From Arenicola marina (Eukaryota > Annelida > Polychaeta > Arenicolidae), in contig OZ025248.1 in the NCBI GenBank assembly GCA_964019135.1, positions 74,096,119 to 74,160,118 of the forward strand: 64,000 nucleotides of DNA. Direction: 5' to 3'. Positions 1 to 11,400 of the stretch are shown piece by piece; within the stretch, counting starts at the first letter, position 1, and every line of letters starts with the position of its first letter. Both the position numbers and the translations under genes were made by a program. The notes under the pieces are model-generated. The model was given only the letters and a program-made list of their open reading frames with translations, searched no databases and was not told where the DNA came from.

Positions 1-1500
1 TCTCATACTAGGACCTTAGCGAAACTGTTGCCTTGCACCTCTGTGTCCATTTATTAGAGATCTTCCTACTTTTCTCTCCATAAGATAACGTGTGGTGTGT
101 TAGCCTCAGCATCTCGTCTACGGCCTCTGCATTTGATACATCATTCTATAGTCAGCCAAAATAAAACAGCGACGTTTTCTTCCGGAAATGTATATGATAA
201 AATCATGTTTTCTTGTATCCACGTTCTCGCGGGAAGTCTGGGTGCATGCACATCACTCTCTGCCGTCAGGAATCGCTCTGGGGAGAATTTCCAATTGACA
301 GTCGAAAAAACCCCTCTCCCAGTCTCCCTCCGGCACGCCGAACCGCCCTCCCTGACTACGATGAACTCACTCACTGAGGTTTAATCCATCTCCCTCCCCC
401 AACCTCCCCCAACCTATGGGACGACGAAGAGGGCGGGGGTGGGGTGGGGCGGGTTGGGGGTGGATGGGGGGTTGACCGGTATAGCGGCTACCTGCCTCAT
501 TGGGACTAGGCCATTGTTTAACTTGGACTTTGGGAACGTGCGAAGTATCTTAACGACTGCGTCGGGCACCGGAAGGGAACGCTGGCTGGCCACGCACGGG
601 CCGTGACGCATGCGCATCCACAGTGATTGCCCTGGGCGCCGTGAGTACGTGCGTATTGTCGGCCAGCATACACACACACCGTCACCTACCTTCGATTTAA
701 AGACCTCGAGTCGAGCGTTCAACAATACCATATTGTTCGACTCCGGCCTGGGGTTCATGTTTCTTTGTCAGTCGAACAACTTTCGGGATCGCCTGAAATT
801 AGAGCCTTCGACTTTTAGCTATAATGAAAAATCGGCCTCGCAAAGTGGCAGACATGTGTATACAAAGTGTATATATGTCAAGCCGGCTTGCCATATTGAT
901 ATGGCTACAGGGGGAGGGGGAGCTAGCCAAATAATCCTTGAATGCAGGGCGGTGACAGTCAGGGAAAACTTGCTCACATTACGGTGGGGGTAGATATGTT
1001 TTAACTACTGGATGGACTCGAAAAACAACGTCAGCTTTACATCAGTCACCTAAGCAATCAAGAGAAGAGCCTGTTGCGAGTTTTTTCCAGTTTTTCGCTT
1101 GCTTTCTCCACACGTATTCGGTGACAAACCCGTGTGAATAGTTTAGATTTTGTTTCTGCTTGAAAGTCAGCAAAGAGGTTTTCAGATGAGGGTTCTTTTA
1201 CACGCGTTATTTGCGAACCAAATGAGAAGATGATATTTTAAGACTGGCGATAGCAGGCCAACGCTGCTTTAGTGCCCAAATAGGCAGTTGAACTGCAACA
1301 ATGGTCTGTATTAATATATACTGGGCAGCCTGTGAAATGGGTTGATGAAGCCCCCCTGATATGTCTGTGGGTCCGTCTGTAAAATCGTCATTTAATGCGA
1401 CAACCTTTGGCATTGTGACACGCTTTCTCGATGTTGTATCTGAACCCGCCTTGGAGAACATATGTGGAAACTCTCGATAACGTCTATGACAATGTTTGTA
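1..1500. other. Single-copy DNA, no gene recognised
   Basis: Mixed-composition DNA with short open frames on both strands (for example 97-384 + and 1207-1461 -). None has a recognisable domain, and no splice-site and conserved-peptide combination was found. A G/T-rich stretch lies near 421-470. I see no RNA gene. It may be intron or distal upstream DNA of the sim gene at the right end of the window, but that is inference from the missing sim 5' exons. Confidence 0.5.
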
Positions 1501-1955
1501 GAACGTATGTGATATACTTGTCAGACCATCTGTGAGATCCTGTCAGACCGTCTGTCACTGGGACTCTTTGTGAAACCGTCTGTGATACTCTTGTGAAACA
1601 GTCTGCGATACTATTTTGTGAAACCGTCTGTGAAACTCTTTGCAAAATCGTCTATGAGACTCTTTGTGAGACCGTCTGGAAGACTATTTGTGAAACCGTA
1701 TGCGACTGTTTGTGAAGCTGTCTGTGAGACTGTTTGTGAGACCGTCTGTAAAACTATTTGTGAAACCGTATGTGACTCTTTGTGAAGCTGTCTGTGAGAC
1801 TCTTTGTGAGACCGTCTGTAAGACTATTAGTGAAACCGTATGTGACTCTTTGTGAAGCTGTCTGTGAGACTCTTTATGAGACCGTCTGTAAGGCTATTTG
1901 TGAAACCGTATGTGACTCTTTGTGAAGCTGTCTGTGAGACTCTTTGTGAAACCGT
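1501..1955 (+). repeat. Short tandem repeat with 70-bp higher-order unit
   Basis: The basic unit is about 22-24 bp, of the type CTGTGAGACTCTTTGTGA. From 1671 three basic units are locked into a 70-bp higher-order unit: the block ACCGTCTG recurs at 1671, 1741, 1811 and 1881, exactly 70 bp apart. The left part (1501-1670) is more divergent, so the right side looks most recently amplified. A frame at 1852-2064 is open through part of it but has no other sign of coding. Confidence 0.85.
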
Positions 1956-3218
1956 TGGATGGCCTATGAATAGTAGAGTAGCATTATTCTTTATCCAAAT
2001 TAACTTTACCCGGTTTCTCCCCCATCTCCGTAAGGCTGTACATCCCCACCCCTCGTGTCGCTAAAGACTCCACAAACAGTGATGGCGGTACTTGACCGGT
2101 AGAGGGCATACAGGAGGACCACGTGGGCGGGCGCCCTACAGACGACCGCCTCACTTTGTTAAGACGTGGCCTCCGCCACAATGCCTCAGTGCCGCCTCTT
2201 GTGTTCCTACGCCTTTCGGGGGTTTATTCTCTCCTCGACGACAGACCCCTAACCTGGAACCTCGCAAAGCAGTGTGGGTACTGGAGGCAGATCCCTGTGT
2301 AAACGAGTCTTGGAAACGAGGCGGGTTACGCATTGTGGTTCTCTGGCCCGGGACGACTTGTATATTTGCTTCTCTGCGCTGTCACCGTCTACCTCCTATA
2401 TAATGCATTTGGCTATCACTATAATAATTTTGTTTCTTTCCCTGGTTTTTGTCAATTATATGATAGCATAGCCAGGTGTGTTAAATACTATATGTTATTT
2501 CTAGTAAACATAGTGCTGGGTATTATAGTTACGGTTTATTTTTCTGCATTTTACATGCAACAAAAATTATTATAGCATTATCTATTTAGCCATTTCCAAG
2601 AAATTAATGAATATTATTATAGGCATAAATATTATTAACTTTATTGTCATTAGAATACGTGTGTCAAGTTTATAGAAGATCAAAGTAGCTGAAATAGTCA
2701 CAAGTTTGGAAATCACTTCATCTCGAGAACCGTAGGGCAGTCATATGTAGCGGTATGCCGCTCTCGGCAGATTGCGGTGTCCGTTACAGCTTCTCCCCTG
2801 GTGAGCAGGACACGGCGGGCAAACTAGGCATTGCGTCAGTGGATTTAATCCATATACGCAAGTAAATTCAGTCTCATATGAAACGATTTGAGACGAGTAG
2901 GTACAGATCAGAGTTCATATCAAACCATATGTGATTTGAAGCAATTCAATTTGATTTGCACTTTGTACCCACTGCTATAGGATGGGTTGAGCTTTATAAG
3001 TTTCATATTTGATAGAACTCAAATGAAATATAAAACTAAGCTTTTTCGGTTTAATTAAAGAAGTTTAAACTTGATTTGCACCTTGTACCTAATGTAGCAA
3101 CCCGTGTTTTTTTATAATGAATAGCGAACGGCATGCAACTTACCAAGCGACTTGAGGACTTATTAAAAGCCATTATGTAGATCTACATTTGATTGTCAAT
3201 GGCCGATATATCACTGGA
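1956..3218. other. Single-copy DNA, no gene recognised
   Basis: AT-rich in its second half. A frame at 2333-2575 (+) is rich in hydrophobic residues, but it has no homology I recognise and sits in AT-rich sequence, so I do not call it a gene. A 20-bp direct repeat (18 of 20 identical, beginning TTGATTTGCAC) occurs at 2951-2970 and 3071-3090. Confidence 0.5.
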
Positions 3219-3222
3219 TGAA

Positions 3223-3476
3223 GGGGCGTGTGCAGGAATCCTTGAAAAGATGGGCGCAAAAAACAAATTTGACGACCGGGGGGGCACACTCATGAAATCT
3301 TGCGACCGGTGGGGGGGGGGCTGAACAAAATTGCGACCAAGGGGTCCATTATTCCTTTGGCGACCGGAGGGCACAAAACTTGAAAATGGGGGAGGGGGCA
3401 CAAATATGCTTTAGGGTCTGAAAGTGGGGGGGGGGGGGACGTGCCCCCTGTGCCCCCCCCCCGCTGGACACGCCCA
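3223..3476. mobile_element. Candidate small non-autonomous TIR element (MITE-like)
   Basis: The left edge reads GGGGCGTGTGCAGG (from 3223). The reverse complement of the right edge (to about 3476) reads GGGCGTGTCCAGC, giving an imperfect terminal inverted repeat. The inside is rich in G runs and repeats the phrase TTGCGACC or GCGACCGG three to four times. The flanks carry a possible short duplication (GGATG), which is too short to rely on. No coding capacity. The family is unknown to me; the call rests on the inverted ends and compact size only. Confidence 0.4.
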
Positions 3477-4148
3477 TGGGATGTCACTTTACAGTTAATT
3501 GGTGGTGGTATTGGCGTCCTTCTATTGCTTCCGAACATATTATTGCAGATTAGACTCGTTTTTCCATGTAAAAGACACAAGTTGTAAACTGTTATTGACC
3601 ATGGATTCGGTTAATAACTTCATTATGGGCTTACTAAAATAGAGATCTATCGTCGAATTGTGCATAAAATGGCATCGGTGGTAATCATGATTGAGAAATG
3701 TTGACCATATAAAACTGTATACAACTGTGAGAGACAGGCAGCTAGCCCCCCCCCCCCCCCCAGCCCTCTCCCCCTTGCCCTTTGCGGTCCCAGTGTGGTG
3801 TCTCGCTATTTCCTAGTGGTGTATATATATGTGCTAATCACTAGGCAGTGGAGACAGCGGCACCCCGCCTTTAGGATCTGGATCCAACAACTTACATAGT
3901 GCCCACCCCCCTACCCCCCCGCCGCCCTCATCCCTCAGGGTGGGTGTTGTGGGCGTGCCGGGGTAGGGAGGGGGGCGCCTTTCTTCCCACGGGGGTCCAG
4001 CAGTTCCCCGCCCGACCGCCCCTCCCCAGCATCTCATCTTCATCGCCCCGTTCCTCCCCGCGGGGTGGGGGGGGGGGTGGCTGGTGGGGGGGGGTGAACG
4101 ATGGGTAGATCAGCCTTCCGCTCAGGCGGAAACCCGAGCGCCTTTCGC

Positions 4149-4189
4149 ACTGATCGGTCTGGCGAACGCCTCTCGCTAGACCGATCAGT
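4149..4189. repeat. Inverted repeat, 12-bp perfect outer stem
   Basis: ACTGATCGGTCT (4149-4160) is the exact reverse complement of AGACCGATCAGT (4178-4189). The stem continues inward with one mismatch through GCGA/TCGC, leaving a loop of about 7 bases. Function unknown. Confidence 0.75.
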
Positions 4190-4392
4190 TACAGGGCCCC
4201 AGAGGGAGGGATCCTGGCATTGCCACCCCCCGCCCCCCCACCCCCCCCCCCCACTTGCCACCCCCTCCACCCCACTTCCCAATTACACACAAAGAGCGCG
4301 ACCAGGTTGCCGGGGACAACTGTGTGTTTACCAGGGAGGGTATGGCCCGCGGCCTGTGCCCCACGGGATTACGTCAAACCCGACGCTACTAC

Positions 4393-4436
4393 CTCTACGC
4401 GGCGTAATGAGCAGGAGCTCATTACGCCGCGTAGAG
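4393..4436. repeat. Perfect 20-bp-stem hairpin with 4-base loop
   Basis: Bases 4393-4412 (CTCTACGCGGCGTAATGAGC) and 4417-4436 are exact reverse complements, separated only by AGGA. A perfect 20-bp GC-rich stem with so short a loop is very unlikely by chance. It could form a cruciform in DNA or a very stable RNA hairpin if transcribed. No neighbouring gene explains it, and nothing marks it as a known RNA family. It lies 200 bp right of the hairpin at 4149-4189. Confidence 0.9.
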
Positions 4437-5495
4437 AGTACGCAATATATTAGGGGTGGATTCACACACGAATGCGTGCGAGGGAGGCGGGGAAGCAGAT
4501 CTTAAAGAGCCGCTGCCCCAGCTATATACCCCTACCCCCTACCCCCTCCGGCTCTTTCCCAGCCCCGAACTGGGAACGAGGCGCACCCCCTCCCCTGCCC
4601 CCCCCCCCCCGGCGGGCAGCCCTTTCAGCCCCTGTCATTGCTCACCTGGACGCCCCAGCCCCCGGCTGAAATCAATCAGCACATGGCCGTTGATGTTCCG
4701 CGCCGGGGTGGAACAAGTTATGATTCGGACATGTCAACTACACCGCGTACTATGCGTCCTCGAGTCACGAAATCTAGCCGGTATTTATTATAGTTATGTA
4801 AGTATAACCATAGAATGGGGGAGGGGGCACCGATTTTGTTGTGTTTGATCAACAACGGAATGATACGGATACATAGAGGAACCCGCCCTTGACCGTTGCT
4901 TAATTGCCGTCAGAAAACCCGTTGAGAGACCTTTCATTAATACGGCAGCCCCCCCCCCTTATATAATATATATTATACGTTTGGGCGGGAATGCGGGGCG
5001 AGGCAGGGCGCGATAGTGGAATATGTAATGAAGGAACCTCGTTAACTAGTTGAAATCGCCAGAAGTGGAAATGGGCTTCTGATTTCTTTAATTGGATGTC
5101 TATCTGCATTTGTTTCATATACCTTCCTAGTGGCATTTTGGGCTTTGGGCTTTCTGTATTGAGGGACGATTTAATTCGAAATTGCTTACTTACAAGCCTT
5201 TATATCTACTGTGTACCAGGCAGCTGGTAGGTTTTGGTTAGAAGCGTCAGTGAAAAAAGAAGCAGGAATGCTGACACTATAGTTACTACCCATACGAGAT
5301 CCCGATCTGGGTTGTAACTGACTCCGGGATCTGTCCAAATAAACCAAATAAATAATGAGCCAACAAATGGCATAAAAGTGGGTTAATATTATATGAAAAT
5401 GAAAACTGACACTGTTTGGCCTCTCTCTACCTCCACCCCCACCCTCCATATCGATGTATTCAAAGCCCTCTGTGTGTTGGAATTTTTGCCAAACA

Positions 5496-8400
5496 CTCCT
5501 TCCGGACCCTTACCTCTACCCGCCTACCACATAACCATGTCCAGGACCTTCCTACTTCCCGACCCTTACCTCTATCCGCCTACCACATAACCATGTCCAG
5601 GACCCTCCTACTTCCCGACCCTTACCTCTATCCGCCTACCACATAACCATGTCCAGGACCCTCCTACTTCCCGACCCTTACCTCTACCCGCCTACCACAT
5701 AACCATGTCCTGGACCTTCCTACATCCCGACCCTTACCTCTACCCGCCTACCACATAACCATGTCCAGGACCTTCCTACTTCCCGACCCTTACCTCTATC
5801 CGCCTACCACATAACCATGTCCAGGACCCTCCTACTTCCCGACCCTTACCTCTACCCGCCTACCACATAACCATGTCCAGGACCCTCCTACATCCCAACC
5901 CTTACCTCTACCCGCCTACCACATAACCATGTCCTGGACCCTCCTACATCCCGACCCTTACCTCTATCCGCCTACCACATAACCATGTCCAGGACCCTCC
6001 TACATCCCGACCCTTACCTCTATCGGCCTACCACATAACCATGTCTAGGACCCTCCTACTTCCCGACCCTTACCTCTACCCGCCTACCACATAACCATGT
6101 TCAGGACCCTCCTACTTCCCGACTCTTACCTCTATCCGCCTACCGCATAACCATGTCCAGGACCTTGCTACTTCCCGACTCTTACCTCTACCCGCCTACC
6201 ACATAACCATGTCCAGGACCTTTCCATTTCTGGACCCTAACCTCTACCCGCCTACCACATAACCATGTCCAGGACCCTCCTACTTCCCGACCCTTACCTC
6301 TATCCGCCTACCACATAACCATGTCCAGGACCCTCCTACTTCCCGACCATTACCTCTATCCGCCTACCAAATAACCATGTCCAGGACCTTCCTACTTCCC
6401 GACTCTTACCTCTACCCGCCTAACACATACCCCTGTCCAGGACCCTCCTACATCCCGACCCTTACCTCTATCCGCCTACCACATGACCATGTCCAGGACC
6501 CTCCTACACCCCGACCCTTACCTCTACCCGCCTACCACATAACCATGTCTAGGACCTTCCTACTTCCCGACCCTTACCTCTACCCGCCTACCACATACCC
6601 ATGTCCAGGACCCTCCTACTTCCCGACTCTTACCTCTATCCGCCTACCACATAACCATGTCCAGGACCTTGCTACTTCCCGACTCTTACCTCTACCCGCC
6701 TACCACATAACCATGTCCAGGACCTTTCTATTTCTGGACCCTAACCTCTACCCGCCTACCACATAACCATGTCCAGGACCCTCCTACCTCCCGACCCTTA
6801 CCTCTATCCGCCTACCACATAACCATGTCCAGGACCCTCCTACTTCCCGACCATTACCTCTATCCGCCTACCAAATAACCATGTCCAGGACCTTCCTACT
6901 TCCCGACTCTTACCTCTACCCGCCTAACACATACCTCTGTCCAGGACCCTCCTACATCCCGACCCTTACCTCTATCCGCCTACCACATAACCATGTCCAG
7001 GACCCTCCTACACCCCGACCCTTACCTCTACCCGCCTACCACATAACCATGTCTAGGACCTTCCTACTTCCCGACCCTTACCTCTACCCGCCTACCACAT
7101 ACCCATGTCCAGGACCCTCCTACTTCCCGACCCTTACCTCTACCCGCCTACCACATAACCATGTCCATGACCTTCCTACTTCCCGACCCTTACCTCTATC
7201 CGCCTACCACATAGCCATGTCCAGGACCCTCCTACATCACGACCCTTACCTCTATCCGCCTACCACATAGCCATGTCCAGGACCCTCCTACTTCCCGACC
7301 CTTACCTCTACCCGCCTACCACATAGCCATGTCCAGGACCCTCCTACTTCCCGACCCTTACCTCTATCCGCCTACCACATAGCCATGTCCAGAACCCTCC
7401 TACTTAGCGACCCTTAGCTCTACCCGCCTACCACATAACCATGTCCAGGACCCTACTACATCCTGACCCTTACCTCTACCCGTCTACCACATAACCATGA
7501 CCAGGACCCTCCTACATCCCGACCCTTACCTCTACCCGCCTACCACATAACCATGTCCAGGACCCTACTACATCCTGACCCTTACCTCTACCCGTCTACC
7601 ACATAACCGTGTCCAGGACCTTCCTAAATCCCGACACTTACCTCTACCCGCCTACCACATAACCGTGTCTAGGACCCACCTACTTCCTGACCCTTACCTC
7701 TACCCGCCTACCACATAACCATGTCCAAGACCCTCCTACTTCCCGACCCTTACCTCTATCCGCCTACCACATAACCATGTCCAAGACCCTCCTACTTCCC
7801 GACCCTTACCTCTATCCGCCTACCACATAACCACGTCCAAGACCCTCCTACTTCCCGACACTTACCTCTACCCGCCTACCACATAACCATGTCCAGGACC
7901 CTCCTACTTCCTGACCCTTACCTCTACCCGCCTACCACATAACCATGTCCAAGACCCTCCTACTTCCCGACCCTTACCTCTATCCGCCTACCACATAACC
8001 ATGTCCAGGACCCTCCTACATCCCGACCCTTACCTCTACCCGCCTACCACATAACCATGTCCAGGACCTTCCTACACCCCGACCCTTATCTCTACCAGCC
8101 TACCAAATACCCCTGTCTGGGACCCTCCTACATGCCGACCCTTACCTCTACCCGCCTACCACATAACCATGTCCAGGACCCTCCTACACCCCGACCCTTA
8201 CCTCTACCCGCCTACCACATAACCATGTCCAGGACCCTCCTACATCCCGACCTTTACCTCTACCCGCCTACCACATAACCATGTCCAGAACCCTCCTACT
8301 TCCCGACCATTACCTCTACCCGCCTACCACATAACCATGTCCAGGACCCGCTTACTTCCCGACCCTTACCTCTACCCGCCTACCACATAACCATGTCCAG

Positions 8401-11400
8401 GACCTTCCTACTTCCCGACCCTTACTTCTATCCGCCTACCACATAGCCATGTCCAGGACCCTCCTACATCACGACCCTTACCTCTACCTGCCTACCACAT
8501 AACCATGTCCAGGACCCTCCTACTTAGCAACCCTTAGCTCTACCCGCCTACCACATAACCATGTCCAGGACCCTCCTACTTCCCGACCCTTACCTCTACC
8601 CGCCTACCACATAACCATGTCCAGGACCTTCCTACTTCCCGACCCTTACCTCTATCGGCCTACCACATAACCATGTCTAGGACCCTCCTACTTCCCGACC
8701 CTTACCTCTACCCGCCTACCACATAACCATGTTCAGGACCCTCCTACTTCCCGACTCTTACCTCTATCCGCCTACCACATAACCATGCCCACGACCTTCC
8801 TACTTCCCGACTCTTACCTCCACCCGCCTACCACATAACCATGTCCAGGACCTTACTACTTCCCGACCCTTACCTCTACCCGCCTACCACATAACCATGT
8901 CCAGGACCTTTCTATTTCTGGACCCTAACCTCTACCCGCCTACCACATAACCATGTCCAGGACCCTCCTACTTCCCGACCCTTACCTCTATCCGCCTACC
9001 ACATAACCATGTCCAGGACCCTCCTACTTCCCGACCATTACCTCTATCCGCCTACCACATAACCATGTCCAGGACCTTCCTACTTCCCGACTCTTACCTC
9101 TACCCGCCTACCACATAACCATGTCCAGGACCTTCCTACATCCCGACCCTTACCTCTACCCGCCTACCACATAACCATGTCAAGGACCCTCCTACTTCCC
9201 GACCCTTACCTCTATCCGCCTACCACATAACCATGTCCAGGACCCTCCTACTTAGCGACCCTTAGCTCTATCCGCCTACCACATAACCATGTCTAGGACC
9301 CTCCTACTTAGCGACCCTTAGCTCTACCCGCCTACCACATAACCATGTCCAGGACCTTCCTACTTCCCGACCCTTACCTCTACCCGCCTACCACATAACC
9401 ATGTCTAGGACCCTCCTACTTCCCGACCCTTACCTCTACCCGCCTACCACATAACCATGTCTAGGACCCTCCTACTTAGCGACCCTTACCTCTACCCGCC
9501 TACTACATAACCATGTCCAGAACAATCCTACTTAGCGACCCTTAGCTCTACCCACCTACCACATAACCATGTCCAGGACCTTCCTACTTCCCGACCCCTA
9601 CCTCTACCCGCCTACCACATAACCATGTCCAGGACCCTCCTACATCCCGACCCTTACCTCTACCCGCCTACCACATAACCATGTCCAGGACCCTCCTACA
9701 TCCCGACCCTTAGCTCTATCCGCCTACCACATAACCATGTCTAGGACCCTCCTACTTCCCGACCATTACCTCTACCCGCCTACCACATAACCATGTCCAG
9801 GACCCGCTTACTTCCCGACCCTTACCTCTACCCGCCTACCACATAACCATGTCCAGGACCTTCCTACTTCCCGACCCTTACTTCTATCCGCCTACCACAT
9901 AGCCATGTCCAGGACCCTCCTACATCACGACCCTTACCTCTACCTGCCTACCACATAACCATGTCCAGGACCCTCCTACTTAGCAACCCTTAGCTCTACC
10001 CGTCTACCACATAACCATGTCCAGGACCCTACTATATCCTGACCCTTACCTCTACCCGCCTACCACATAACCATGTCCAGGACCCTCTTACATCCCGACC
10101 CTTACCTCTACCCGCCTACCACATAACCATGTTCAGGACCCTCCTACTTCCCGACCCTTACCTCTACCCGCCTACCACATAACCATGTCCAGGACCCTCC
10201 TACTGCCCGACCCTTACCTCTACCCGCCTACCACATAACCATGTCCAGGACCTTCCTACATCCTGACCCTTACCTCTACCCGCCTACCACATAACCATGT
10301 TCAGGACCCTCCTACTTCCCGACCCTTACCTCTACCCGCCTACCACATAACCATGTCCAGGACCTTCCTACATCCTGACCCTTACCTCTACCGCCTACCA
10401 CATAACCATGTCCAGGACCCTCCTACATCCCGACCCTTACCTCTACCCGCCTACCACATAACCATGTCCAGGACCTTCCTACATCCTGACCCTTACCTCT
10501 ACCCGCCTACCACATAACCATGTTCAGGACCCTCCTACTTCCCGACCCTTACCTCTACCCGCCTACCACATAACCATGTCCAGGACCTTCCTACTTCCCG
10601 ATCCTTACCTCTACCCGCCTACCACATAACCATGTCCAGGACCTTCCTACTTCCCGATCCTTACCTCTACTCGCCTACCACATAACCATGTTCAGGACCC
10701 TCCTACTTCCCGACCCTTACCTCTACACGCCTACCACATAACCATGTCCAGGACCCTCCTACACCCCGACCCTTACCTCTACCCGCCTACCACATAACCA
10801 TGTCCAGGACCCTCCTACATCCTGACCCTTACCTCTACCCGCCTACCACATAACCATGTTCAGGACCCTCCTACTTCCCGACCCTTACCTCTACCCGCCT
10901 ACCACATAACCATGTCCAGGACCCTCCTACTTCCTGACCCTTACCTCTACCCGCCTACCACATAACCATGTCCAGGACCTTCCTACTTCCCGATCCTTAC
11001 CTCTACCCGCCTACCACATAACCATGTCCAGGACCTTCCTACTTCCCGATCCTTACCGCTACCCGCCTACCACTTAACCGTGTCCAGGACCCTCCTAAAT
11101 CCCGACACTTACCTCTACCCGCCTACCACATAACCATGTCTAGGACCCTCCTACTTCCCGACCCTTACCTCTACCCGCCCACCACATAACCATGTTCAGG
11201 ACCCTCCTACTTCCCGATCCTTACCGCTACCCGCCTACCACTTAACCGTGTCCAGGACCCTCCTAAATCCCGACACTTACCTCTACCCGCCTACCACATA
11301 ACCATGTCTAGGACCCTCCTACTTCCCGACCCTTACCTCTACCCGCCCACCACATAACCATGTCCAGGACCTTCCTACTTCCCGATCCTTACCTCTACCC

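Larger units (their letters stand above)
3477..5495. other. Single-copy DNA with G/C homopolymers and hairpins, no gene
   Basis: Contains a 16-C run (3746-3761), several G/C-rich stretches (3900-4095, 4220-4290, 4540-4620) and two inverted repeats annotated separately. Open frames here are proline/glycine-rich products of low-complexity sequence on both strands, so I do not call any gene. The last part (4640-5490) is ordinary mixed DNA leading into array 1. Confidence 0.5.

Noticed and set aside
2333-2575. Small membrane protein with several hydrophobic stretches
   Set aside because: AT-rich context yields hydrophobic codons by default; no homology or conserved start context seen.
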